Assembly: GCA_021613335.1 (NCBI GenBank)
Contig: JAJTWR010000205.1
Location: 1,540,001-1,604,000, forward strand
Length of the DNA stretch: 64,000 bases
Source: Whitmania pigra
Lineage: Eukaryota > Annelida > Clitellata > Hirudinida > Haemopidae
Reading direction: 5' to 3'
Shown: positions 36,403-48,290 of the stretch, piece after piece
How positions within the stretch are numbered: the stretch's first letter is position 1
How the letters are laid out: each line of letters begins with the position of its first letter
Program-made: the position numbers and the translations under genes
The notes under the pieces: model-generated
Seen by the model: only the letters and a program-made list of their open reading frames with translations
The model's database searches: none
Told to the model about the DNA's origin: nothing

Positions 36403-37979
36403 GACAACAAAAACTGACCCTCCTGAGGAAGGGCACAACTCTGGTGATGTCTTGACCTTCAAGGATGCAGTCCTTCAACTCTTCAGGCACTTCGTAGTGG
36501 AGGAGTTTTGCCCGGTAGTATTTTTTGTTCTTGCTTTTCAAGTACATTATAATGTTGATGATGATGATGATGATGTTTATACTGATGATGATGATGTTGG
36601 TGTTTATAGTGTTGATGATGTTTATGGTGCTTTTGATGTTGATGACGATGGTAGTGGTGATGATGATGCATCACGCACGATGAGGATATAATTTTATTCC
36701 CAATTATCTCTCTTAAGACTGTCCTTCCAAAAGATTTTAATGTTAAAAAAATAGTACCTAAAGTTGGCAAACTTGGGTCCAGGGACAACAATCGAGTCCC
36801 TATTCTTGACCTCCTGCCTTGTCCTCTTGATCCTGTCGAGGGCATCGGACTTTCGGTGCAAGAACTGCTCCCTCCCCTCGTCCACTAGGGAAGGGTCCGT
36901 GACTTCCAAGGTCAGTTCTTTCCCGATCTTGAACTCCGAAAAGTCGAAGACGATCATCTGACTCTCTTTGCCAATGTGTCTGAGGATTTAGAACTCGTCT
37001 GAGAATTGTCTTGGCGAGGTGGCTCCAAAGATAGTAAATGCTTGACCATTATAAGCAATATTATTATATCATAGCACTTTAAGTAATACCAACAATAATA
37101 ATGATCAAAATCTGCCAAGAATACTGCATACAAATTCCAATGCATTAAGTTAATAATAAAAACATGCCAAGTTAAATAGACGTAGAAAATAAATTCGCTT
37201 TAAGAAAGCAACCAACTTGGCATTACAGATGACAGTGAGACCCACCACCATCCCTGGGTACATGATCAAAGGAAGAGTCTCCTGGATCTTCTTCGACTGC
37301 TCCTTCAAACTGATCGAATTGATTTTTAATGGGCCCAACTCCATCTGCTGGGATAAGCCAACCATGTGATAGCTGATCAACGTCTGTGTTTCCGACCCGA
37401 GATTTCTAGGTTGAAAAATTGCTACATGAGAAGTGCATTTTTACAAAGTTGTCACTCGATTGAGATTGTACATTACTTCAATTCCACAATAAGAGACTTC
37501 TTAGAAGACACTTCAAGGCAGCCAAAGTCCTCTGCTGCTATTTCAATTCCAAACTTGTCTTTTAGCAGTTTTTCAAGATACAACATCTCAGCTTTTCTTC
37601 TTTCTTGTCTGGCTACTAATTGATTCTTTGCATCTTCATCAATCTCTGAGTCATAGATATTGGAACCCCATTCACTGTAATCCTCCCAGAAGTTTGTACA
37701 TTTGACAACAGACATGGCTCTCCAGTATTCCGATGTTCTTCCTTTGCAAATCTTGGCTCTTACCCTATCGCCGACTACAGGAAGGTTCAAGCCTGAACAT
37801 ACGTTGATATTGAAGAGAATGTCGTCATCGATCAATCCATAAAAATCTTGTAACTTTGTCACAATTCCTTCCACGTCTTTCTTTGCCACGATCTCACGAA
37901 CATTTTCCCCGTCAACCGACGACCCCTCTTCGTCTTCATCTTCTTCGACATTAAATAATTGTGTTAAGATTGGCCACAT
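28928..37979 (-). CDS. MOV10L1/Armitage-type RNA helicase
   Basis: This is an SF1 (UPF1-like) 5'-3' RNA helicase; MOV10L1 and fly Armitage feed precursors into piRNA production in germ cells. Exons: 37979-37477, 37405-37217, 36979-36758, 36533-36419, 34981-34883, 34499-34347, 34188-34094, 33949-33891, 32009-31788, 31334-31153, 30829-30599, 30325-30071, 29914-29768, 29683-29549, 29487-29317, 29236-28928; total 1028 residues, all phases closing. The N-terminal domain ([14 protein letters not shown]) and FHGVRG point to MOV10L1 rather than MOV10. Motif I GPPGTGKT spans exons 9/10 (548-555), motif II DEAG is at 667-670, motif [12 protein letters not shown], motif [12 protein letters not shown] at about 872-882 and motif [10 protein letters not shown]. 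The C-terminus is acidic. The start codon is the only ATG in the first exon frame before a low-complexity 5' region. The junction 36533 has a poor polypyrimidine tract. Confidence 0.93.
31490..31728 (-). mobile_element. tRNA-derived SINE in a MOV10L1 intron
   Basis: Read on the minus strand, a box A-like tagccgaatggg (about 31720-31709) is followed by a box B-like tgttcgaaaccc (about 31660-31648) and then by a conserved body cccttgggaaggagcgctat. A second, diverged copy lies at 7258-7400, and a tail fragment lies at about 49130-49160. The two-box spacing and dispersed copies support a polymerase III-driven SINE. Confidence 0.65.
32085..33045 (-). mobile_element. Mariner-type transposase relic in a MOV10L1 intron
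   Basis: The minus strand shows a mariner helix-turn-helix N-terminus ([30 protein letters not shown] at about 32975-32850), then broken frames with a VTGDEKW-like area at about 32560 and the remainder to 32090. Many stops interrupt it. The left boundary may be the string aaggtgtaccggttaataat; no matching right terminus was found. Confidence 0.7.
33046..33752 (+). other. LTR-like or promoter-like insert with a short ORF
   Basis: This 700-bp block is more GC-rich than its surroundings. It has a TATA box in ggctataaaaggcgac at about 33210 and a polypyrimidine-poor leader, then a 75-codon plus-strand ORF at 33524-33751 with no recognised domain (contains [10 protein letters not shown]). It could be the 5' LTR and gag start of a retroelement cut off by deletion, or a stray promoter. 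No second LTR or primer-binding site is recognised. Confidence 0.35.
34685..34869. repeat. 37-bp minisatellite next to a MOV10L1 donor site
   Basis: Five tandem copies start at 34685, 34722, 34759, 34796 and 34833. Two variants (caacggcatgcaacg and caatggcatgcgacc) alternate, so the higher-order unit is 74 bp. Each copy includes the 8-bp palindrome gcgatcgt core and gcatgc. The array ends 14 bp from the exon-5 donor. Confidence 0.93.
35400..36110 (-). mobile_element. Tc1-type DNA transposon in a MOV10L1 intron
   Basis: On the minus strand the catalytic part of a Tc1-like transposase is visible: first Asp in [16 protein letters not shown] (about 35880), second Asp in [11 protein letters not shown] (about 35600), and Glu in [10 protein letters not shown] (about 35500). 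One frame change near 35700 separates the first Asp from the rest. An N-terminal piece at 35980-36100 matches 16948-17080. The element is defective, but less decayed than the other Tc1 relics here. Confidence 0.8.
36350..36403. repeat. AAC/AAT microsatellite
   Basis: A run of (AAC)n then (AAT)n in the MOV10L1 intron, just before exon 4 on the minus strand. Confidence 0.85.
36553..36672. repeat. Imperfect TGATGA microsatellite
   Basis: Interrupted (GAT)n repeats fill most of the small intron between MOV10L1 exons 3 and 4. They generate spurious Asp-rich and His-rich ORFs on both strands. Confidence 0.85.
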
Positions 37980-38260
37980 TGTTCTTTTGGTACTTTAAGC
38001 TCAAAACTAAACGTTGAAACCGATATATAATTGCCGGCACATAAGTTTGTAGCGCGCATTTCACATATTCATGTATTTACATAAAGGCATTAATTAATGC
38101 ATTACATTTTACTTTCGTAATAACTTTATTATTTTGAACACTTCCAATTTTTTTTTTATAAATTTAGTTCTTCAAATAGATGTAAGTCGATAAGAAATAA
38201 TTGTCATGGAAACGAACTCAGCATCACCACTGCAATCAATCAGTTAAACTTTTGGAGGGC
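37980..38260. promoter_or_regulatory. Shared divergent promoter of MOV10L1 and EFCAB10
   Basis: Only 281 bp separate the two start codons, which point away from each other. No TATA box or CpG-rich core stands out in this AT-rich stretch. Bidirectional initiation is inferred from the geometry alone. Confidence 0.5.
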
Positions 38261-39065
38261 ATGGATCCAGAATTGGAAATTGCGGAGTACGTTAAGAAAC
38301 ATAAAATAAATGAATTTTTCAACGAGACACTTGCTCAACTGTTATTTCATCGACCAGGTAATGCAATTCATAGTTTGCTGTTTGTAACATAACCATAAAC
38401 ACTACAAATAAAGTATTTTTGGCTTATAGAACATAAATGGTGGATGTGCTATAAATGTCCAAAATATTACTTTAAATCAAATTAAGTAATAAGATATTAT
38501 TAACAATTACAAATTAGTTTAAATATTAGCTGATTATGGAATTGTTGATCTTTATTCCTAGATAATCCCATCAATTTCATGAGGCAGCAGGTTGAAAACC
38601 GTCTCAAGGCTCAAGAAGGAAATGAGAAACAATCCCAGCTTTTTAACAGTAAGGACATTGAGGCTATGATCAGAAGCCTCGACCCAACTTCATCAGGATT
38701 TGTGACTTTTAGCCAGTACCAAAACAGTTAGAACTTTACCAGTATCTTTAGATAATTTTAATTTTAAGTAGTTAAAAAGTATCTGGAGCCAGAAAAAAAG
38801 TACCATCAAAGGCTACAATTATAATGACTGTTCAAGATCTTATTTTGTTTAACACTTGGCTTTTTTATTTATCAATTCATTTTTCCAGCCTTGGAATTAC
38901 TAGGGTTGACACCCTCTAAAACTGAATCACCAGATAACACGGTCTCAACTGAAACACTTAAAAATGAAATGTAAGAAACGACTACAATGCAAAGCCATCC
39001 TACAAGATTAAAATTTTTTACTCATTTTTATTTTCAGAAAGACTGGACTCTCTCGAAGACAATAA
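38261..39065 (+). CDS. EFCAB10-like protein (RIIa-fold and EF-hand)
   Basis: Exons 38261-38357, 38562-38726, 38889-38970 and 39038-39065 give 123 residues (human EFCAB10 about 127). Residues 5-37 form an RII-alpha/DPY-30-like dimerisation motif (AEYVKKHKINEFFNETLAQLLFH cut by the first splice). Residues about 60-85 form one EF-hand-like segment (MIRSLDPTSSGFVTFSQY) in which loop acidic residues are mostly replaced, so calcium binding is doubtful. Related small RIIa proteins work in cilia and flagella, so an axonemal or ciliary role is likely but inferred. The start is the ATG at 38261 because the frame upstream has no other ATG. The gene is convergent with TTC4, whose stop lies 56 bp away. 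Confidence 0.85.
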
Positions 39066-39121
39066 GTGCCGTCACGAGATGCCATCACATTTATTGATTT
39101 ATTTATTTATATTCGTGGAAT

Positions 39122-41466
39122 CTATTTTCCATAATTTTCAACAAACGTTTTCTTGTAATCGGAGTTTTTGATGAGGAGAAAGAACGTGATTGTGGAATGG
39201 CAGAGTTTGAACTTCTTGCTCTGTAAGACGTCGACGAGCCTTAGGTTTGGGTCGACCTCGTGCAATGTACATTCGTCTTTCGATTTCCTCTCCTCGTAAA
39301 GAATCTTAAAATACAAAAGAATCAAATCAACATTCTCAACTGAGTCTGTTGAATGTTTTGATAATTTTAATATATAATTTATTAGGGTGGCTGTTAGGTT
39401 AGCAACATTATTAAATTTCTACAGCAAATATTTGTTAAACAAATTTAGAAGTATAGATTTAATGTCCAAGACATAACTTTACTCTCCCACAATAAAATTC
39501 AAGGACTGTGTGCTAAGCAACCTATAATTCTGGTAATCAATGCTCTGCTATTGGCCGGAGCTCGGAGCTATTTAAGCTCAGCGAGGGATCGTAAAATTTC
39601 AAGTCAGCCTATTACAAAGGTCACCAAACCTCGATAGATTCCGGTTTGTATTGTTCTCCTTCGTCCCATCCGGCCGGTTGGCTATCATTTCCGAACATCA
39701 CTTGCAGTTGATCGCTGAATCTATAATCAGCAGTTTTTGATTGAACGAATCAACATCGATTGCAAACATTTCGACGAGATCAATCTACCGTGCATTTTCG
39801 TGGAAGCCGACTATGAAATCCGACTGGTTGTGCTCTGGGTAGAGGAAAAGAACCGGCCAGGAAAGAAATTGGCCGTTGCCGTCGGCAACGAGCTGAACTC
39901 GAGAGCCCTCGTATTCCTCAGAGACCAATTCAATCCACTCGTCATCGGTCAGCCCCGTAACTCCCCTTTTCATGGAGAAAGTTCTTATTTTTCTGGCCTG
40001 TGGACAAATGTTTTAGATTGAGAGCTGAAGTTCTTTAAATGGTATGGGCAAAACATCAGATGAGTTTTAAAATATTTAATTTCAGTGCTATTATTGTAAT
40101 CGGAGTCTAGCAAAAGATTCATTACCTTGATGGCATCAACAATTTTTTGTTTCTCTGCAGTCATCTTTCTCTCCTTGACTTTTGCCATCCTTTCATCTCT
40201 TTCCAATTTTTTCTGGAAAATTCATCAACTTAAAAGTGAGAAAATAGAGATTCGTTATAACAAGAGGCGAGCATCACTAATACCTGCTGCTGCTCGGACT
40301 TGTGTCGGGCTTCAACAAATTCCTTCTCTTCTGGAAATAACTGAAAGAAATTGAAAAAAATATTGAAAATACAGCCTATTATTCTAGTAAATATTGTTTA
40401 TGAAAGATAAGATTAAAGGAAACAGAGAGAACTACAAACTTAACTAATTAACAGATCTACAATTGTAGATAATAATTGTTAACGGCAGAAGTAAAATCTT
40501 TCGACTAACGGACATGGCTTTGTCGCACCACGTGATGGCATCCGAATGTTTTTCTAACTTCATGTAGCATCTCAGGGCTGGGGATTCAGAATTGTTAGCG
40601 ATACCGTAAATACATCATAGTACATTGCCCTAATAAATTACATTGTGAGGAATAAATGACAGAAAACTTACCTCTAATCCAAGCCTTCTTGTGCTGAGGA
40701 GAGTTTTTAAGAGCAGACATGCAATCATTCAGCGAGGACCTATAATTTCCTGGTGAAGCAATATCACATGTAGCATTAAAAGTGGAATTGATGAAAATAA
40801 ATGTCAACCGGACACCCTGCTATGTAATGTAATTAAAAAATATATTCTCAACAATAATTAACCATGTAATTCATTACAGTGGCAGGAAACAAATTCAACT
40901 CAACTGAAGATCATCTTAAATATGAATGAATCAAACCTATGTAAAAGTGGGAAGCTGCTCTATTTGTATAAAGTATTGCCACCAGCTGCTTGTCACTGGG
41001 CTTGCAATCCAGGCCAGCGGTGTAATTGTCGATAGCCCATCGGTACTTCTTTCTTTCAAAGTTCTTGTTGCCATCCTCTTTGTAGCTTACAGCATTTTCT
41101 TCATGAGAAAAATAGTTCAGATTTACTTCTTTTAAATTTAATTTTAAATTGATTTAAGCAAAAAGAAACGCACCATCGTTTGATGGAGATTCATATTTCA
41201 AGATTTGAAGCGCTTCTAAAGCTGGAGTCAGAGGCTTGCTTTCATCAAACTCAGTCATGAAAGCCGGATGTTGCTTCATTTCCTTAAAAACAAACACCGT
41301 GTTAATTTTAAAGGACAAAATTTTGAAAACAACATCTTACCTCGGCAATTTCATCAGTGGTCATGCCATCGAAATTGCAATATCTGGGCTGATTCTGAGA
41401 ATTTCTAATTCTCTCCTCAATAAATTCTTCCAAATTTTTATCTAACTCACTGACAAGGCTCTCCAT
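39122..41466 (-). CDS. Tetratricopeptide repeat protein 4 (TTC4)
   Basis: TTC4 is an HSP90/HSP70 co-chaperone. Exons: 41466-41341, 41282-41174, 41098-40937, 40749-40672, 40577-40510, 40340-40284, 40212-40126, 39997-39789, 39720-39630, 39304-39122; phases close to 389 residues (human 387). TPR repeats cover about 80-185 (SYKEDGNKNFERKKYRWAI, LYTNRAASHFYIGNY, CYMKLEKHSDAITWCDKAM). A charged coiled-coil (EARHKSEQQQ to AEKQKIVDAIK) follows. The C-terminal TTC4 domain has FLSWPVLFLYPEHNQSDFI at about 275-293. A polyadenylation hexamer on the minus strand lies within about 35 nt after the stop, giving a minimal 3' untranslated region that overlaps the EFCAB10 end. Confidence 0.95.
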
Positions 41467-43135
41467 AGTTTAACCAAATGTAAATCACGAGTTCAAAATC
41501 CACAAACTTTGTAAACAATCCTATAGTCGCTCGAGTCAAACATCAACATAGAATATAGTATAATGTATAATGACATTTTACATTTTAGACACTTATGATA
41601 AAGTTTAACATCACATCAATAATGTGATCATTAACAATTTTAATAATGTTTAAACCAAATTGTGAAACTATGTAACACTATGTAATTTTGCTTTTTATGG
41701 CAACAAACTGTAGTGACAGCACTTTTAGCATTAAATATAATGACATATTTTTTTTATTATTAATCATTTATTCAATAACATTTTAAATTAAATAAACAAT
41801 TATAAATGGCATAACGACTCTCAACAGTGTCTTAAACTGTTTTAAAGCAGACGACAAGCGTGCCATTGATAACAAAACAATCATAATTATTGTTTACTAA
41901 GGCAACAAGTGAACTGAATGCTGCACAAAAGGCACAAAGCACCTTTATTATTCAGGCACACGGTGATTGGCGCTGTGAAAGGTCGGCGCATTCTCTGCTT
42001 TAAGTCGCGTTGCTGACGATTTGACCTCAATCGGATACGAATTCATTTTCGTCTAACTGGCCTTTTTTTGAAAATTAAAATCGGATTTTTCAAATATCAA
42101 TTCGTCTGCCGATTTTTTTGACGGAGCCACTGTTTCGATATTGCTCCATGTTCTGTTGGCGTTCTGCTTACAGTGCGTGAGATGTTTCGTTTTTCAAAAA
42201 TTTAATTGAATTATTTTTCGTGGATAAATCTTTTTTTTATTTTACCAAAATGACAATGAAAATGGGAGCTTTAGAATCTTATAATTGTTATAACTCCATT
42301 TTATGGCATACTTATCAGCCTGAGTTCTTATCACCAGCAGACCGCTTTTAATATACATGCAGTTTAAGAAGGCAGAGAATTATAATCTTTTACTAAGATT
42401 TATTCAATGTTTGTGCCATCCACCCATGAACTCAAGTTATAAACTTTTTCAGTATATGCCAAAAAATTGTTTTTACAATTGAATTTTCAAAATGACAATA
42501 ATTATAAATTGGAAATAATGCAAAAATGTTGATGATTTTAAGACAGGTTTAGGCTTGAGCACTCAATCGTTATACAAGAGCCTCTTGTTACTCATTAGCA
42601 TAGCTGTCATTCTTCACATTTCACCTTTATCCAATGATACTATTTGCTGGCTCATTAACTTGCAGGTACAAATGTGCACCTTAACATTTTATAACACCGA
42701 ACATAGGGAACGAGGTCCATAAATTAATTTGAGATTTTTATGTTTAGCATAAAACTTATGTGTCATTTTGATTCATGATTAAAGCCATATCATTTATACA
42801 ATGTGGCTTGAAAATGTGTACATGCTTCATGTTCCCATAACTTTATTATAATTGTGGTTTTTTTTTAATATTTCACTTGCTAAAGTCATAAAATAAAGTA
42901 TGAATAATTTATTATAATGATGGTAATATAATTAATGCATTTTAAACATTTTATTGTGCATTATCATAACACTAATATTATCATTAATAATCTCAGCATA
43001 GGCCATTAAAGGTTTTTATAAGTGCCCGATTCCTTTGTTAATCTTTTTATTATATTACTGAAACATTAAACATAACATTTTGTTATAACACTTTTTAGTC
43101 ACTATTATTATTAACCTCTACAGAACTCTAAAGTG
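41467..43135. other. Divergent intergenic region of TTC4 and PACSIN
   Basis: No gene is seen. The segment 41940-42200 is the most complex and least AT-biased part. The TTC4 and PACSIN promoters must lie here, but no core element is clear. Confidence 0.4.
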
Positions 43136-45296
43136 ATGTCGGTACAGGACGATCTACTCGTAGCCAGTAGCGACAGTTTCTGGGAGATTGACTGCTACAA
43201 GAGAACTGTCAAGCGGACTGAGGATGGATTTCTCATGTGTGGAGAAATGATGAAGATGATGCAGGAGAGAGCAGACATAGAAAAAGATCATGCCAAAAAA
43301 CTGAAGGCATGGTCGAAGAAATGGAATGACTTTCTCGACAAAAGTAAACTCCGTTCGAACCGAGACAGTTTTCTGCATCTCACTGACAATAAACTATTTG
43401 CGTTATCTCGTCAAAGGTTCAGAATATGGAACGACAAAGTCAGCTCTAAAGGGATCGCTGGACGAGTCAGACAAGTTGGCAGACGTCCACCTCAGGATCA
43501 GGGACGAGTTGCTGTCCGGAGTGCAAAGCGAAGTGAAGGATTGGAGGAATGAAAACTATAAGAAAGTTATCATGGGCACTTGCAAGGAGGCTAAGAATTT
43601 TGAAGAGGATTTTAAGAGAGTGAGTATGACCTAAATGTTATCAGCACTAAAGATTTTGAAAGATGTGGGAGTTAATAACATAACCAAGCAAAGCACTACA
43701 ATTTTAGGGTTTAAGAAGATATCTTTATAGCAATCACTTTATGCATTTAATATTAACTTGGATCTAACTTACATTTTCCTACTATGTCCATATAAATGTT
43801 ACATCAATTCTGATTACTGACAGGCTCAGAAGCCTTGGGGCAAAAGACTTGCCAAGGTGCTCAAGTCCAAGAAAGACTACCATATGGCCTGTCGGTTGGA
43901 GAAGACAGCTGCTAATCAGGAGAGCAACGCAAAGAACAACCCTGAGGTTTCGTCTGAACAGGTAAGAGTTTGTTTGTAACCTTTGTAATTTTTGCTTACC
44001 TAATCACTGTTATCATCAATAATTGGCAGTTGATGGTTGCTATTATCATAAATAATTGACAGTTAATTATTACCTTTATCATCAATAATAGGCAGTTAAT
44101 TACTAAAATTAACATCGATAATTGGCAATCATGTTTCAGCTAAGGAAGTTTCAAGAACGAGTGGACAAGTCAAAGAAGGAGGTCATACTGAGCAAGGAGA
44201 GGTACCAGCAGTCCCTGATCGAGCTGAAGGCTTACAATGGTCGGTACATCGAAGACATGGCCGAAGTCTTTCAGAAGACTCAGGAGTTCGAGGACAAGCG
44301 ACTGAACTTCCTCAAGGGCATGCTCTTCAAGCTCCACCAAGTATTGGACCTGACAAAATATTCCGAGTACGTTTAATCCATCTATTTCCCAGAATCATTG
44401 TTGGATGCTTGGACATTGGTATTAAATTGTTTTCAGAATAATAGATTGAGCTGTTTTCAGGATTCCAGCCATATACAGAAGCTTCTACGACACCATAAAC
44501 ACCATCAATCCCAAACGCGACCTGTCTTGGTGGGCAGAGAACCACGGCACGGACATGGCCATGTCGTGGCCGTCGTTCGAGGAGTACGTCACCGAGTTCC
44601 ACAGCATCACGAGCAAAGAGCGGAAGAATGCAGAAGGGCCCGTGCTCCTGATGCACATTCAAAAGAGTGACTCGATACTTTCGCCTCAAGAAGAGACGAC
44701 AACCCCCATTCAGTGTTCTCCAGATGCCAAGTCAGTTCTCGCTCTGACATTTTATTGAGTTGTTGATTCATCTCCTCGAATCATTTTTGCTCCCAATAAA
44801 ATTCCAGCTCGCCGAGGAAAAACCGACTAGACAGCATCCCGGAAAATGACGCGGACTCCCCCAAGATCGAGAACAATGCAAACGTATTGAAAGAAGGGGT
44901 TCGTGTCAGAGCACTGTACGACTATGAAGGACAAGAGAAGGATGAACTCTCCTTCAGTGCAGGTGATTAGGCCAGATAGGCATCGGTGCCTATTGGAACT
45001 TTTTAATAAATGCAATCATTTTTAAAGTTTAATATACATTTATTAAATTGTGTTGTATATTTATTAAATTTTAACCCAAATTCAATAAGTACCTTCAAAT
45101 TTCAACTCAAAACACTATAGTAGATTCACTGATTTCTATTGCTACGTTCGCAAAAGTTGTCATTCTCATTTCAGGAGAGATCTTCCTAAAGTTGAGGGAG
45201 AAAGACCCGCAGGGATGGTGCACGGGGTGCAGGAACGGACAGGTAGGACTCTACCCGGACAGCTACGTCGAGGTTCTGAGCGAAACCGCACTCTAG
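43136..45296 (+). CDS. PACSIN/syndapin
   Basis: PACSIN bends membranes and links dynamin and N-WASP during endocytosis. Exons 43136-43343, 43417-43619, 43824-43961, 44140-44366, 44461-44730, 44808-44962 and 45175-45296 give 440 residues (human PACSIN1 444). The F-BAR domain covers about 10-290 ([48 protein letters not shown]). A variable linker (330-380) lacks the NPF motifs of vertebrate PACSINs. The SH3 domain is at about 381-438 ([39 protein letters not shown]). The start is ATG 43136. A plus-strand aataaa at 45728 lies 12 bp from the WDR83OS stop, so the two 3' ends overlap or abut. Confidence 0.95.
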
Positions 45297-45739
45297 AGAA
45301 AACTGCCCACCACTTCGTGTTTCACTTTTTGTCATGCTTTCACTGCATTGTTTGACTTCTATGCAAAGCAGCATCAAGTTCCAGATCTATGCGTTATTGC
45401 ATATTTTTCCACAGCGGTTATTTTTTTCGTCGTGCAATGATCTCTGGTGTTTCGATCACATCTCACAATCAGTGCACGTTGACGTTGATCTTGTGTTGTC
45501 TGAAATCGATCAGCCCTAGTTGTATGATTCACACGTTGTTTGCGATTCTGAACTTTTTTGCTTGATCAAACGCATTCCCACCCTTATTTAATTGGAGTCT
45601 ATGTGGGTTTAAATGTACGCACTTTATTCGTAAAATTCAATTGCCGGTTTATGAACAAAATCAATTAATGCTTCAATCGGTACCAATCCAAAATTCAATC
45701 GACTCAATCAGGTGTCAGTCAAGTCAGAATAAAGTCTGG

Positions 45740-46458
45740 TCACCAAGGTAGTCCCATTGGCTGAGGGTTTTGAAGGTAGGACATAACAACTGCAGATATG
45801 GACAGCCTGGAAGGAGAAAGTCATCATCACATCTTTAGACATTAGATAATCCAAGAGTGGTTAATTGGATTAAGTAAATCAAAATACTTTGGTACATGGA
45901 TCATTTCATAATTTTAAAGTATCAAAACACTGACATGAAACTGCTCAGCATCTGCTTGGCATCTTCTGATGAGCGGGTGTTTGCGAAACAAATGAAAGCA
46001 CAATAGACTGCGGCCCAGGCACACCATTTCATCTGAGTAAACAAATTTATTTTATTTATTTTATATTTATTTATGTCAATGCCGATGGTGCTTTATTAGT
46101 ATTTTAAAGGATGGGCGTGTGGAGCACGCCATTTTATCAGAAGGACAATAATGCCCACCTCTGTAATGTTTAATTACTCAATAGCAAAGTTAATCTTATC
46201 GCATTTGTTGCCAATTCGGAAAACAGTACCTTCATCATAAGGCCACACATGCTGAAAGCCATGCCCAGAAGGTTCATGTAATCAGGGGTGGGATCGTCAT
46301 TTGGAGAACCGGTAGGAGGTGGTTTGTATCTGCAAGTTTAAAGGGCTACTGAAGCATACTATTAAAACATTTACGGCATCATGACGCGAAAATGTAAAGA
46401 TTATCCACCTGTGCACTTTTTGCGGTCTGCGGGGATCGCTGCTATTATTGGTAGCCAT
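45740..46458 (-). CDS. Asterix, PAT complex subunit (WDR83OS)
   Basis: Asterix with CCDC47 forms the PAT complex, an ER chaperone for multipass membrane proteins. Exons 46458-46409, 46329-46230, 46032-45935 and 45806-45740 give 104 residues (human 106). Near-invariant motifs are [69 protein letters not shown] and [10 protein letters not shown]. Two or three hydrophobic segments are visible. This is one of the most strongly conserved proteins in the window. Confidence 0.97.
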
Positions 46459-47214
46459 AATTTATTTCAGATGATAAACAGCCCGACAAAGATAAAGTCG
46501 GTAACTTCCGCTGTTGCCGAGTGTTCAAAAGAAACGAATCACTAAATCAAAACAAGATCCATCACGGGTCAACAGTTGAATAAAAGCAAACAAAATTTCA
46601 TTTCAATATTAATATTTATATATTTGAAAATATTACTTAGCAATTTTTAAAATTAACAGGTTTAAAAAAACAACATGAAGTTTGCACTCATCGACTAGTG
46701 AAATCGAAATTTAGTAACATTTAGATTTAACATTTTCTTCAAATAGTCAATTCGAACTCTTGAAAAGAGTGTTCGAAATATTGACTAGAAGCAGGGAATG
46801 CCGCCGGTAAGCTCCTTTATCAAATATTTTACGGTAACCAGACAATTGCACACACAAACAATTGCTCAAAATTGAACACGAAAATATTCTGACATTAAGT
46901 GGAATTTATAGAAAAGTGGGACTGAGGATACGTGCCCGGGTTTAGAAAGCGTAAATTTTACAATCAGGACCTTTATTTTTTTGCTTTTCCGTTATCAAAC
47001 TGACATAACTCTAAACACATCTCTTCCCACAGCAACTGAGGACGGAGCACCCCTGATGCTTTATAAATAAACATATTATTATTATAACTAAGGGGATCGT
47101 GGCTGGTGTGCCTAGTCTTGATGATCCCGCATCGCATGAGGAACCTGTTCACGTAGAGCTTCATATTTCTCATTCTTTACATCTGGTTGTCCTACTCTGG
47201 CTTTTCTAAATGTG
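46459..47214. other. Intergenic region
   Basis: Upstream DNA of WDR83OS on the minus strand. A 66-codon minus-strand ORF at 46973-47173 has no recognised motif. Nothing else is supported. Confidence 0.4.
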
Positions 47215-48290
47215 TAGCAAGATAGATCCCTTTTCAAGCCCATCTAATAAGGACCATACACTTCTATGGCTACATTGAAAACAATCTCTGCCACACTTCT
47301 AACTTTTTTGAGTTTATCTTATTTGCTGGTGACACCAATCTATTTGTTGCTGGTCATAACGTAAATGATCTCATTAAGAATATTAATCGAGAAATTGAGC
47401 TCTTATTCAATTGGTTTTGCGCGAATAAGTCAACCTAAAAAAAAAACAAATCACATGATATTTCATCATCCCAACAAAAACGTTGAACCCAATCACAAAT
47501 TATGTATAAACGACACTTTTAGTAACCGTGTAAGTTAAATGGAAAGATTACATTAGTTTGATTCATTCCAAAATTTCTAAAAATTGTGGTATCTTATCTG
47601 GTATTAGCGGCTTTATTAATCCAAAAATCTCACTCGCTCTTTATTACTGTCTCATTCACCCATATTTGTCTTATTGCAATATCGTTTTGGGGATTCACTT
47701 ATCCATTTCGTTTAAACTCACTAATCACAGCTTAAAAGAGATCACTAGGCACCATCTTTCATCGTCATCACCTATCATCATCATCAGCCCCTATTCATTA
47801 GCCATAATATTCTTAATACCCACCAATTAAACATATTTCAAATAGGCCTATTCGTTTACAAATATTCCCAAAGCATGCTGCCTTCTTTTTTGGTAGTTAT
47901 TTCGAGATGATAAGTTATTGTCATTCTTACAATCTGCGGATGCCCACGAGTTTCGGTCCGACATGGGTCAGATCAACCTCGAAATTCTCGAACCTATTCT
48001 AACATACCAATATTAAATCGTCCACCTCATTATAAATATTCAAAAGTTTACACAAGGCGCACTTAATTCGTTCGATTGCTATTAACTTGAATTCGCATGA
48101 ACAGCCAAAATTTAATCTAATCTCATATTTTGTTCATAATAGATTTAATTCTGTTCATTTAATTAGGTTGCCTTCTCAGCGGGTACTTACACCTTTTTGG
48201 CATCATTTGGATGTCATTCATTGTTGATTTTCTTTTTTCATATTGATGTAAATTTTGATGACGCCAAGAAGAAAAAAAATAAAATAAACT
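47215..48290 (+). mobile_element. Decayed LINE reverse transcriptase fragment
   Basis: The plus strand shows a reverse transcriptase palm relic FAGDTNLFVAG (the catalytic FADD has become FAGD), then LIKNINREIELL, and the C-terminal region at 47558-47830 (HSKISKNCGILSG, YYCLIHPYLSYCN). It continues with stops to about 48240. It is related to CR1/Jockey but distinct from the 7.8 kb LINE. Confidence 0.75.

Noticed and set aside
36483..36845. His-rich ORF on the minus strand and Asp-rich ORF on the plus strand
   Set aside because: Both are translations of the (GAT)n repeat in a MOV10L1 intron.
44398..44689. Arg/His-rich ORFs on both strands over PACSIN exon 5
   Set aside because: They are shadow frames of the PACSIN coding exon.
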